A stretch of 6,477 nucleotides of DNA from Clostridia bacterium (GTDB lineage Bacteria; Bacillota; Clostridia; TANB77; CAG-508), in the NCBI GenBank assembly GCA_900758165.1, contig CAAEQN010000115.1, forward strand, positions 1 through 6,477, in the 5' to 3' direction. Positions 1-6,256 of the stretch are shown here, in pieces (positions within the stretch are counted from its first letter, which is position 1; each line of letters starts with the position of its first letter). Under the pieces are notes generated by a model. It worked only from the letters and a program-made list of their open reading frames with translations, did no database searches and was not told where the DNA came from. The translations under genes were made by a program, and so were the position numbers.

Positions 1-204
1 GCAAAAATAGAAAAAGAACATGAAGAAAGATATAAAAAATTACTAGAAAATCTAGAAAACGGATTAGTATTTAGCAAAGATGGAGATAAGATTTGGAAAT
101 GTAGAAATTGCGGACATATATGTGTTGGAAAAGAAGCACCAGAGGTATGCCCAGTATGTGCACATCCAAGAGCATATTTTGAAATTAAAGCAGAAAATTA
201 TTAA
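1..204 (+). CDS. rbr: Rubrerythrin, C-terminal end (5' part outside window)
   Basis: Frame 1 is open from the left edge to a TAA at 202-204, giving 67 residues. The visible start (EKEHEERY, local residues 4-11) fits the last helix of the ferritin-like four-helix bundle, which supplies the final Glu and His ligands of the diiron site. It is followed by a rubredoxin-like domain with two Cys pairs: CRNCGH (local C34, C37) and CPVCAHP (local C50, C53). These four Cys bind a single Fe. Known role of the family: cytoplasmic NAD(P)H-linked peroxide reduction in anaerobes, with electrons passing from the FeS4 centre to the diiron site. The spacing of the Cys pairs and the short tail after them are typical of rubrerythrin C-termini. 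The gene ends just before a terminator shared with the convergent thioesterase gene, so it is the last gene of its transcript. The N-terminal diiron ligands cannot be checked because they lie outside the window. Confidence 0.92.
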   Translation, partial: AKIEKEHEERYKKLLENLENGLVFSKDGDKIWKCRNCGHICVGKEAPEVCPVCAHPRAYFEIKAENY

Positions 205-212
205 AAACAATA

Positions 213-246
213 AAAAGAAGTGAACTCTATACGGTTCACTTCTTTT
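213..246. terminator. Bidirectional Rho-independent terminator
   Basis: A perfect 13-bp stem (213-225 with 234-246, core GAAGTGAAC/GTTCACTTC) closes an 8-nt loop. On the plus strand the right arm runs into TTTTGTTTT, ending rubrerythrin transcription. On the minus strand the stem is followed by a T-rich tract (complement of the A-rich 205-216 region), which serves the thioesterase gene whose stop is only 3 nt from the stem. One hairpin therefore separates two convergent genes. Confidence 0.9.
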
Positions 247-249
247 GTT

Positions 250-984
250 TTAATATAACTTTACAATAGCATGTAATTTGCCATCTAGTTTATCTTTAAT
301 AGAAATTATATATTCATTATTACTTGTGTGAGCACAGAAAAGACTAAGAGTATCACCAAGAGTAGCTTGATGCTTATACATAATTTCTACATTTGAAAAT
401 TTGTTATTTTTAAATACTTCTAAAGGTAATGCCTCATAAGCATAATCTAAATAATATAAATTATTTACATGATGATTTGTGTCAATATCCCTTCTTTGAA
501 CAGCATAATCCAAAACAAATTTAGAGTTTAGAGGCTCTTTTATTTTTTCTTCAAATTTTTCAGGAAAAACTTCTTTATTAACTTGAATGTATTTTTCATT
601 TACTCCATCTGTAACTCTACTAATAGATTTATTATTTACATTAAATAAAACCCATTTAGAACTTGCAATTGCAACAAGATTATAAGCGTTATCATAAATT
701 TCAAAATCTCTATATACAAATAGAGGAGTTTTCTTTCTAGTCCAAGTTTTAATTAAAAGATTAGTGTTAGTTTTTGGACGAGCAAAAACTTTAAGTTTCC
801 AATTTAAAAGAATCCATGCAAGACCTGTTTTAGGAGTGTCATTTACACCATAACCTAAAAGCCCACAGTGAATACCTGCAACTTCTTGCAATAAACGCAA
901 TAATCCTTTATTAGTTACTTGGTTATTTTCATCAACATCAGAATAATTAATTGTTAAATTGTGAGAGTAAATATCAAGATTCAT
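250..984 (-). CDS. Acyl-ACP thioesterase (FatA/FatB-like, double hotdog)
   Basis: Predicted to hydrolyse acyl-acyl carrier protein to free fatty acid and ACP in the cytoplasm. The 244-residue product has the length and layout of the bacterial acyl-ACP thioesterase family: two tandem hotdog domains, roughly residues 5-130 and 155-244. The N-terminal hotdog shows the hotdog helix region (LLRLLQEVAGIHC, 28-40) followed by WILLNWKLKV (57-66). The second hotdog carries the diagnostic catalytic block RRDIDTNHHVNN (164-175), in which D168, N170 and H172 match the conserved Asp-x-Asn-x-His. At the later position where plant enzymes have Glu-Cys, I align Q206-A207; this alignment is by eye. The start is set at the ATG at 984 (MNLDIYSHN), which has an AGAAGGG ribosome binding site 6-12 nt upstream. 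An in-frame TTG at 1038 would lengthen the protein by 18 residues but has no ribosome binding site, and the best promoter lies inside that extension. The gene is single, convergent with rubrerythrin and divergent from copA. The fatty acid length specificity cannot be read from the sequence. Confidence 0.9.
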   Translation of the reverse strand: MNLDIYSHNLTINYSDVDENNQVTNKGLLRLLQEVAGIHCGLLGYGVNDTPKTGLAWILLNWKLKVFARPKTNTNLLIKTWTRKKTPLFVYRDFEIYDNAYNLVAIASSKWVLFNVNNKSISRVTDGVNEKYIQVNKEVFPEKFEEKIKEPLNSKFVLDYAVQRRDIDTNHHVNNLYYLDYAYEALPLEVFKNNKFSNVEIMYKHQATLGDTLSLFCAHTSNNEYIISIKDKLDGKLHAIVKLY

Positions 985-1009
985 AAAAGCCCTTCTTTCT
1001 TTATATAAA

Positions 1010-1038
1010 AATATATCATAAATCATAATTCTTTTCAA
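1010..1038 (-). promoter_or_regulatory. Predicted sigma-A promoter of the thioesterase gene
   Basis: On the minus strand, TTGAAA (1038-1033) and TATATT (1015-1010) are separated by 17 bp, each with 5 of 6 matches to the sigma-A consensus. Transcription would start near 1003, leaving about 19 nt of leader containing the ribosome binding site before the ATG at 984. This placement supports the shorter start of the thioesterase. Confidence 0.55.
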
Positions 1039-1079
1039 ACAAATATAATAAAATAGAATTATTAAATTTGTGTGAACTG

Positions 1080-1104
1080 TAAGCTAATAATTGACATTAG
1101 CTTA
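1080..1104. promoter_or_regulatory. Perfect 9-7-9 inverted repeat over the copA -35 box: operator candidate
   Basis: TAAGCTAAT (1080-1088) is repeated as its exact reverse complement ATTAGCTTA (1096-1104) with a 7-bp centre. The centre and first base of the right arm contain the TTGACA box of the copA promoter (1091-1096). A dimeric repressor bound here would block RNA polymerase. The sequence is not the TACAnnTGTA box of CopY, nor the GC-rich CsoR site, and no regulator gene is in the window, so the binding protein is unknown. Confidence 0.5.
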
Positions 1105-1119
1105 TATAAAATATAAAAT
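1091..1119 (+). promoter_or_regulatory. Predicted sigma-A promoter of copA
   Basis: A perfect TTGACA (1091-1096) is followed 17 bp later by TAAAAT (1114-1119, 5 of 6 matches). Transcription would start near 1126, about 27 nt before the copA start. The 17-bp spacing is standard, unlike the 19-20 bp spacing used by MerR/CueR-type copper activators, so control by a repressor is more likely. Confidence 0.65.
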
Positions 1120-2162
1120 TAGTTAATAATAGAAATAAACAGGAGGAAAAAGTTGAAAGTAAAGTTTAATGTAATTGGCATGTCATGCAGTGCATGTAGC
1201 AATCATATAGAAAAAATAGTCTCAAAACAAAATGGTGTAAACAGTGTAAATGTTAGTTTAATAAATAACAATATGATAGTAGATTTTGACAAGAAGATAA
1301 TTACAGAACAAGAGATTATAAAAGCAGTGCAAAGTATAGGATATGATGCAAATACAAAAGGAGTACAAAATAAAAGCAACTTAGATAAAATGAAGCACAG
1401 AGTTATAATATCATTTGTATTTCTAATTCTACTTATGTATGTTGCAATGGGACACATGGCAGGATTACCATTACCACATATATTCCATAAAAATTTAGTC
1501 CTATTTAGCCTTGTACAATTAATATTAGTTGCACCAATAGTGTATGTAAATAGAAAATATTATACTTCAGGTTTTAAAGCACTAATAAAAAGAGCACCAA
1601 ATATGGATTCACTAATTGCAATAGGTTCATTTGCTTCAATTGTATATGGAATTTTTGCAATATATAAAATATGGCAGGGAGAAAGTAGTTATGCAATGAA
1701 CTTGTATTTTGAATCTGCAGGAATGATATTAACACTAATAACTTTTGGAAAATATCTAGAAACAAAAGCAAAAGATAAAACTTCAAATGCAATTAATAAA
1801 CTATTAGATTTAACTCCTAAAAAAGTTACAATTTTAAGAGAGCAAAAAGAAATAGAAATACCAATAGAACAGGTAAAAGTAGGAGATATAATTGTTGTAA
1901 AACCAGGGGAAACTATTGCAGTAGATGGAGTAATAGTAAAAGGTCAAACATATATAGATGAGTCAACAATTACAGGAGAACATATACCAGTAAAAAAAGA
2001 AATTGGAAGTAAAGTAATTTCTGGAAGTATTAACAAAAATGGAGCAATAGAATTTAGAGCAGAAAAAGTAGGAGAAGATACAACAATATCACAAATAATA
2101 AAACTAGTGGAAGAGGCAAGTGCCTCAAAAGCACCAATTGGAAGATTAGCAGATAAAGTAAG

Positions 2163-2167
2163 CCGGA
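2163..2167 (+). other. Frameshift site 1 in copA (extra C, CCGGA)
   Basis: The frame reads ADKVS, then AGC CGG AGT. CopA-family proteins continue ADKVSG-V-FVPIV, which appears if one C of 2163-2164 is removed (AGC GGA GTG TTT). Without correction the frame runs 25 more unrelated codons, through a Cys/Asn-rich stretch, to a TGA at 2239-2241. That would give a 362-residue product with the first HMA, four helices and the actuator domain but no CPC or catalytic Asp. Confidence 0.85.
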
Positions 2168-3006
2168 GTGTTTGTACCAATTGTAATTACAATTGCAATA
2201 ATTGCTACAATTATTTGGCTACTATTAGGATATCCATTTGAATTTGCACTTTCTATTGGAATCTCAGTTTTAGTAATATCTTGCCCTTGTGCTTTAGGAC
2301 TTGCTACGCCTGTTTCTATTATGGTAGGTACAGGAAAAGCTGCTGAAAATGGAATATTAATAAAATCAGCAGAAAGCTTAGAGCTTGCGCATTCAATAAA
2401 TGCAATAGTTTTAGATAAAACAGGAACAATAACAGTAGGAAAACCACAAGTAAATGACATATTTGTATTTAACAAGATGCAAGAGGGAGAACTACTAAAA
2501 ATAGTAGGAGCAATAGAATCAAAATCTGAACACCCAATAGCAAAAGCTATATTAGAAAAAACAAAAGAAGTTGAGGCTTTAGAAGCACAAAATTTTGAAG
2601 CAATTGAAGGAAAAGGAATAAAAGCAAGCATAAACAGCAATACCTATTTTGCTGGAAATGAAAGTTTGATGAAAGAAAACAACATTAAACTATCAGAGGC
2701 AGAAGGTATATATCAAAAATTATATGAACAAGCTAAAACAGTAATATTTGTATCAGATGATGAAAAATTGCTAGGAATTATTGCAATATCAGATACTGTA
2801 AAACAAACAAGCATAGAAGCAATAAATGGTTTTAAAGATATGAAAATAGAAACATATATGCTAACAGGAGATAATAAAACATCAGCACAAGCAATTGGAA
2901 AAATGGTAGGAATAGATAATATTATTTCGGAAGTTTTACCACAAGAAAAAGAAAGTAAAGTGCGTAGTTTACAAGAACAAGGAAAAATTGTTGCAATGAT
3001 AGGTGA

Positions 3007-3011
3007 CCGGA
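3007..3011 (+). other. Frameshift site 2 in copA (extra C, CCGGA)
   Basis: The invariant hinge motif MIGDGINDSPAL is encoded as ATG ATA GGT GAC, then CGG in the incoming frame and a TGA two codons later. Removing one C of 3007-3008 gives GAC GGA ATA AAT GAT and the exact motif. The change has the same form as site 1: one C added before a GGA glycine codon, producing CCGGA. Confidence 0.88.
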
Positions 3012-3362
3012 ATAAATGATTCACCAGCACTTTCAAGAGCAAACGTAGGAATTGCAATTGGTGCAGGAACAGATATTGCAATAGAATCAGCAGATATTGT
3101 TCTAATAAAAAGCAATTTGACAGATGTAGTATACTTATTAAGGTTAAGTAAAGCAGTTATAAAAAATATAAAAATGAATTTGTTTTGGGCATTTTTCTAT
3201 AACACTATTGGAATTCCACTTGCATGTGGAATACTATATAAATCACTTGGAATATTGCTAAACCCAATGATAGCATCATTAGCAATGAGCTTAAGTTCAA
3301 TATGTGTTGTAACAAATGCACTAACATTAAGAAAATTTAAGATAAAAGAAGAGGTGAAAAAT

Positions 3363-3566
3363 ATGACAAGAACAATATATGTAAAAGGAATGCAATGTGA
3401 ACATTGTTCAAATGCGGTAAAAAAAGAATTACTAACATTAGAAGAAGTAAATAATGTAGAGGTAGACTTAAAAACTGGAAGAGTAGACTTAGAGTTATCT
3501 AAAGATATAGATAATGAAACTTTAAAGGAAAAAATAGAAGAAGTAGGATATAAAATAAATGAGTAA
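3363..3566 (+). CDS. Possible independently translated CopZ-like copper chaperone (C-terminal HMA domain of CopA)
   Basis: The last 67 codons of copA form a complete HMA fold (beta-alpha-beta-beta-alpha-beta) with GMQCEHC near the N-terminus. The domain opens with ATG at 3363, preceded by GAGGTGA at 3351-3357, a good Shine-Dalgarno 8 nt upstream. Its length is that of free CopZ proteins (about 68 residues), which carry Cu(I) to CopA or to a regulator. No stop separates it from the ATPase, so it is certainly encoded as a fusion; translation as a free protein is inference. It lies downstream of both frameshifts, so it could still be made if the ATPase is dead. GAG GTG are ordinary Glu-Val codons, so the Shine-Dalgarno match may be chance. 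Confidence 0.4.
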   Translation: MTRTIYVKGMQCEHCSNAVKKELLTLEEVNNVEVDLKTGRVDLELSKDIDNETLKEKIEEVGYKINE

Positions 3567-5919
3567 TATAGAGTTATTATCACCAGCAGGGGACTTTGAG
3601 TGCTTGATTTCAGCTGTACAAAATGGAGCAAATGCAGTATATTTTGGGCTAGATAAATTTAATGCAAGAGTTAATGGCAGAAACTTTGAAGATGAAGAGC
3701 TAGTAAAAGCAATTAAATATGCAAAGCTTCACAATGTAAAAACAAATTTAACATTAAATATATTAATAAAAAATAAGGAATTTGAAGAAGCCTTAAAACT
3801 AGTAGAATTTGCATACAATAGTGGAATAGATGCAGTAATTGTGCAAGATCTAGGTCTAGCTAAAAAAATAATGGAACTATTTCCAAAGCTTGAAGTTCAT
3901 AGCAGTACTCAAATGACAATATATAATCTAGATGGAGTAAAAGAGATAGAAAAACTAGGTTATTCAAGATGTGTGCTTGCTCGTGAACTTTCAATAGTAG
4001 AAATAAAAAATATATGTAAAAATACCAATATAGAAATAGAGGTATTTATTCATGGTGCGCTTTGTATTTGCTATTCAGGACAATGCCTAATGAGTAGTTT
4101 AATAGGTGGAAGAAGTGGCAACAGAGGCAAATGTGCAGGAACTTGTAGATTACCATATTCATTATTAAAGGATGGACAAGAGCAAGAAAAAGGATATCTT
4201 TTAAGCTCAAAAGATGTATGTACATTAGATATTTTACCAGAATTAATAGAAGCAGGAGTAAAATCGTTTAAAATAGAAGGCAGAATGAAATCAAAAGAAT
4301 ATGTTGGAATAGTAACAAGCATTTATAGAAAATATATTGATTTAGCAGAAAGTAACCAAGAATATTTGGTAGACGAAAAAGATAGGGAAATGCTAATGCA
4401 AATATTCAATAGAGGTGGATTCAGCACAGGGTATCTTAAAGGAAAGCTTGGCAAAAATATGATGTATACCAAAAGACCAAACCATATAGGAACTCTTTTA
4501 GGAGAGGTAATATCATATAATCCAAATAAGGGACATGTAAAAATAAAATTATGCAAAGAGCTGGATTTAGGAGACAGTATAGCAATAGGAGATTCGAGTT
4601 GTAAAATTTCAGAGCTTATGCAAAAAAATAATAATATAAAAATGGCAAAAGCAAATGATATAGTAACAATAGGTAGAATAAAAGGAAAAATAAAGCCAAA
4701 AGATAAAGTGTATAAAACTGTATCTATAAAACTAAACCAAGAAATGGATCAAAAAATAGGTAAAGAAAATATAAAAAGAAAAGTAAATTGCAATATAGAG
4801 CTAAAACAGGATGAAGTTATAAAACTAGAACTACAAGATATAGATACAAATATAAGTGTAAAGCTAGAAGGCGATTCTGTTGTAAAAAAAGCAGATAATG
4901 CAGGAATAACTAGTAAAAGAATTGAAGAACAATTATCTAAAACAGGAAATACGATTTTTAAAATTGAAAATATTAATATAAAAATGGATGAAAGTATAAT
5001 TGTTCCAATAAGTAGTTTAAATGAAATAAGAAGAAGAGGGTTAGAAGAGCTAGAACATAAACTATTAGAATCATTTGAAAGAGAGCAAGTTAATTTAAAG
5101 TTAGATGTTAAGGAAGAAAAATTCATACCAAAAGAAGAAGTAAAAGTTACATTATGTTTGAATAAAATTAGTAAGGAAATTGATTATACTAATCTAAAAA
5201 ATGTAGACAATGTGTATATACCATTTAAATACTTTTTAGATGAAGATTTAAAAGAAAGCATAGAAAATATATCTAAAAAATTTAGTACATATATACTACT
5301 TCCAGCTATAACAAAATCAAATTATGAAAAATTATTGTATGAAAATTTGCCTAAAATAGCAGAAAGAGTAGAAGGTATAGTTATATCAAATTTATCTCAG
5401 ATATATGAAATAGAAAAGCTTGGAATAAATGGCAAAAAGCTAGTTGCAAATTATACAATGAACATAGAAAATAATTTTACAGTAGAAGAACTAAAAAAAC
5501 TTGGAGTTTACAAATATATAGTACCCCCAGAAGCTGAAAAAGAAACAATAAGAGGATTAACAGAAAACATAGAAAAAGAAACAATAGTGTATGGAAGGAC
5601 TTTGTTAATGACAACAGAATATTGCACAATAGGCACACTAAAGAATTGTCCTGCAATGTGCCAAAAAGGAAGATATACTTTAAAAGATAGAATGGGATTT
5701 GAATTTCCAATATATACAGACAGAATAAATTGCAACAATTTAATATACAACTCAAAAATAACATCAATAAGCTATAAAGACTTACAAACAGACTCAATAA
5801 AAATAGATATATTAGAAGAAACAAAAGAAGAAATTCAAAGAATTATAGATATACAAAAAAGAGGAGAAAGACTAGAAGGACAAGATTACACAAATGGAAA
5901 CTTGAATAGAGAGATTTAA
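3559..5919 (+). CDS. U32 family 'peptidase', long form; probable RlhA/TrhP-type RNA hydroxylation protein
   Basis: A 786-residue protein of the long Firmicutes U32 type. The N-terminal TIM-barrel-like U32 domain starts with ELLSPAGDFECLISAVQNGA (5-24). It carries the family signature EVFIHGALCICYSGQCLMSS (161-180), then GNRGKCAGTCRLPY (187-200), SSKDVC (216-221) and FKIEGRMKS (237-245). Cysteines C169, C176, C192/C196 and C221 match in order the Fe-S ligand pattern known from UbiU/TrhP relatives. The middle (about 380-510) resembles the DUF3656 insert. The C-terminal half ends with a second Cys set (C689, C697, C701, C725) around LKDRMGFEFPI. Despite the name, characterised members are not generally proteases: E. 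coli RlhA and TrhP act in hydroxylation of 23S rRNA C2501 and tRNA U34, using prephenate-derived chemistry. Which RNA is modified here is not determinable. The ATG lies inside the end of copA (8-bp overlap ATGAGTAA) with only a weak AGGA at 3545-3548, so translation is probably coupled to copA. No hydrophobic segment suggests export; it should be cytoplasmic. Confidence 0.88.
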   Translation: MSNIELLSPAGDFECLISAVQNGANAVYFGLDKFNARVNGRNFEDEELVKAIKYAKLHNVKTNLTLNILIKNKEFEEALKLVEFAYNSGIDAVIVQDLGLAKKIMELFPKLEVHSSTQMTIYNLDGVKEIEKLGYSRCVLARELSIVEIKNICKNTNIEIEVFIHGALCICYSGQCLMSSLIGGRSGNRGKCAGTCRLPYSLLKDGQEQEKGYLLSSKDVCTLDILPELIEAGVKSFKIEGRMKSKEYVGIVTSIYRKYIDLAESNQEYLVDEKDREMLMQIFNRGGFSTGYLKGKLGKNMMYTKRPNHIGTLLGEVISYNPNKGHVKIKLCKELDLGDSIAIGDSSCKISELMQKNNNIKMAKANDIVTIGRIKGKIKPKDKVYKTVSIKLNQEMDQKIGKENIKRKVNCNIELKQDEVIKLELQDIDTNISVKLEGDSVVKKADNAGITSKRIEEQLSKTGNTIFKIENINIKMDESIIVPISSLNEIRRRGLEELEHKLLESFEREQVNLKLDVKEEKFIPKEEVKVTLCLNKISKEIDYTNLKNVDNVYIPFKYFLDEDLKESIENISKKFSTYILLPAITKSNYEKLLYENLPKIAERVEGIVISNLSQIYEIEKLGINGKKLVANYTMNIENNFTVEELKKLGVYKYIVPPEAEKETIRGLTENIEKETIVYGRTLLMTTEYCTIGTLKNCPAMCQKGRYTLKDRMGFEFPIYTDRINCNNLIYNSKITSISYKDLQTDSIKIDILEETKEEIQRIIDIQKRGERLEGQDYTNGNLNREI

Positions 5920-5922
5920 AAC

Positions 5923-5950
5923 TTGTCAAAAAGTATTTGCAAAAGATAAA
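5923..5950 (+). repeat. 28-bp direct repeat, copy 1
   Basis: Begins 4 nt after the U32 stop codon and matches 6250-6277 at 26 of 28 positions, differing at 5927 (C versus T) and 5947 (T versus C). The shared core is AAAAAGTATTTGCAAAAGA. It forms the upstream part of the predicted antisense RNA promoter. Together the copies bracket the candidate toxin-antitoxin cassette. Confidence 0.85.
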
Positions 5951-5963
5951 TTTATGGTATAAT
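5936..5963 (+). promoter_or_regulatory. Predicted promoter of the plus-strand small RNA (extended -10)
   Basis: A perfect TATAAT at 5958-5963 is preceded by TGG, giving the extended -10 form TGnTATAAT. A weak -35 (TTTGCA at 5936-5941, 16-bp spacing) lies inside direct repeat copy 1. Transcription would start near 5970, directly before a hairpin-rich segment with no open reading frame. Confidence 0.65.
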
Positions 5964-5969
5964 AAAAAA

Positions 5970-6056
5970 GAAATAGGAAGCCACAAAAATGTGGTTGCCA
6001 TCAGTTAGTGAATAAAAATCACATCTCTAATAGCGAGCAGAGATGTGATTTTGCTT
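5970..6056 (+). ncRNA. Predicted short structured RNA, candidate antitoxin antisense to the small hydrophobic gene
   Basis: An RNA of about 85-90 nt starting after the TATAAT box. Hairpin 1 (5976-5999) has AGCCACA/TGTGGTT around an AAAA loop, with two more G-C pairs beyond a mismatch. A linker (6000-6014) follows, then a 14-bp terminator hairpin (6015-6052) and a U-rich tail. No start codon with a ribosome binding site is present. Its 3' half is antisense to the 3' end of the minus-strand peptide gene, and its linker holds ATCAGTTAG (6000-6008). That is nearly the same as ATCATTAG at 6165-6172 on the same strand, so the RNA can pair (8 bp, one bulge) with the peptide's start codon region. This copies the plan of Fst/RNA II and TxpA/RatA type I antitoxins. 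The 5' and 3' ends are estimates; expression is inferred. Confidence 0.6.
6015..6052. terminator. Bidirectional terminator shared by the small RNA and the small hydrophobic gene
   Basis: A perfect 14-bp stem (6015-6028 with 6039-6052, core TCACATCTCT/AGAGATGTGA) closes a 10-nt loop. Plus strand: followed by TTTTGCTTTATTT. Minus strand: followed by TTTTTATT. The minus-strand loop GCTCGCTATT contains CUCG, which fits the YUNR U-turn motif often used for rapid antisense pairing. Both transcripts therefore end in the same hairpin and overlap by about 40-50 nt at their 3' ends. Confidence 0.88.
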
Positions 6057-6169
6057 TATTTGCTAATAATTATAGACAAAACTATAATTAAGGTAAATGC
6101 TATAATAGTAGTTATAATCCAAGCTGCAAAAAGTAATACAATAATATGTAACATTGTTTGTTCTATCAT
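6056..6169 (-). CDS. 37-residue hydrophobic peptide, candidate type I toxin
   Basis: The product is MIEQTMLHIIVLLFAAW followed by an Ile/Thr/Val/Leu-rich segment ending ISK. Nearly all of residues 7-35 is hydrophobic, enough for one membrane-spanning helix; the only charged residues are E3 and K37, with H8. The start ATG at 6169 has a near-perfect Shine-Dalgarno (AAGGAGGTGAT on the minus strand, 6184-6174). An ATG two codons upstream overlaps that site and is unlikely to be used. The TAA at 6058-6056 is 4 nt from the terminator stem. Size, single helix, strong ribosome binding site, partly masked by a hairpin, and a convergent antisense RNA are the marks of small membrane toxins such as Fst, TxpA and BsrG. 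I do not recognise the peptide itself: it lacks the usual Lys-rich tail of TxpA-like toxins and the motifs of Fst. It could instead be a harmless regulatory small membrane protein. Confidence 0.68.
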   Translation of the reverse strand: MIEQTMLHIIVLLFAAWIITTIIAFTLIIVLSIIISK

Positions 6170-6173
6170 TAGC

Positions 6174-6211
6174 ATCACCTCCTTATCTTTATACAAATTT
6201 GAAGATATAAG
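6174..6211 (-). promoter_or_regulatory. Shine-Dalgarno and upstream hairpin that could mask it
   Basis: On the minus strand AAGGAGGTGAT (6184-6174) matches the 16S anti-Shine-Dalgarno over 11 nt, the strongest site in the window. Upstream, CTTATATCTT (6211-6202) can pair with AAGATAAG (6189-6182) as 8 bp with a 2-nt bulge, covering the first bases of the site. Fst-type mRNAs also use a 5' hairpin to restrain toxin translation. The pairing was found by eye; its stability was not computed. Confidence 0.5.
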
Positions 6212-6225
6212 ATTTATTCATATAA

Positions 6226-6256
6226 ATAATATTGCAACATGGTAAACTTTTGTTAA
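6226..6256 (-). promoter_or_regulatory. Possible promoter of the small hydrophobic gene
   Basis: On the minus strand TTAACA (6256-6251) and TATTAT (6231-6226), each with 5 of 6 matches to consensus, are 19 bp apart, which is wide. Transcription would start near 6220 and give an mRNA of about 210 nt ending at the shared terminator. The -35 box lies within direct repeat copy 2. Other weak pairs are possible, so the exact promoter is uncertain. Confidence 0.35.

Larger units (their letters stand above)
1153..3566 (+). pseudogene. copA: copA: Cu(I)-exporting P1B-1 ATPase with N- and C-terminal HMA domains, interrupted by two +1 frameshifts
   Basis: The start is a TTG with AGGAGG at 1141-1146, 6 nt upstream. 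As written, the frame breaks twice: frame 1 ends in a TGA at 2239-2241, frame 2 (2165-3019) in a TGA at 3017-3019, and frame 3 runs to the TAA at 3564-3566. Dropping one C at 2163/2164 and one at 3007/3008 gives a continuous 803-residue protein (numbering below). Domains in order: HMA with GMSCSAC (C12, C15); four membrane helices (about 83-101, 114-133, 153-174, 184-204); actuator domain with TGE (274-276); helix 5 and helix 6 with the CPC metal site (377-379); phosphorylated D421 in DKTGTIT; nucleotide-binding His-Pro (460-461); TGDN (571-574); hinge GDGINDSPAL (617-626); helix 7 with YN (682-683); helix 8 with MxxSS (M711, S714, S715); second HMA with CEHC (C748, C751). CPC, YN and MxxSS together specify Cu(I). 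It would pump cytoplasmic copper out of the cell. No residue but the frame is damaged, so this is either a very recent double mutation, a sequence error or recoding. Confidence 0.9.

Noticed and set aside
985..1038. 18-residue N-terminal extension of the thioesterase from a TTG
   Set aside because: No ribosome binding site precedes it, it overlaps the best minus-strand promoter, and the ATG at 984 has a good site at normal distance.
2163..3011. E. coli-style programmed copA frameshifting that releases a short chaperone
   Set aside because: The E. coli event is a -1 slip just after the first metal-binding domain; here both shifts are +1, far downstream, and neither AGC-C nor GAC-C allows good tRNA re-pairing.
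3197..3631. 144-codon minus-strand open frame across the copA/U32 junction, and similar minus-strand frames within copA and the U32 gene
   Set aside because: They lie antisense to strongly conserved coding sequence, have low-complexity Ser/Phe/Leu-rich translations typical of the complement of AT-rich genes, and show no ribosome binding sites.
6045..6245. 66-codon plus-strand open frame starting with GTG
   Set aside because: It starts inside the terminator stem, has no ribosome binding site, and lies antisense to the 37-residue peptide gene; its hydrophobic look comes from the complement of that gene.
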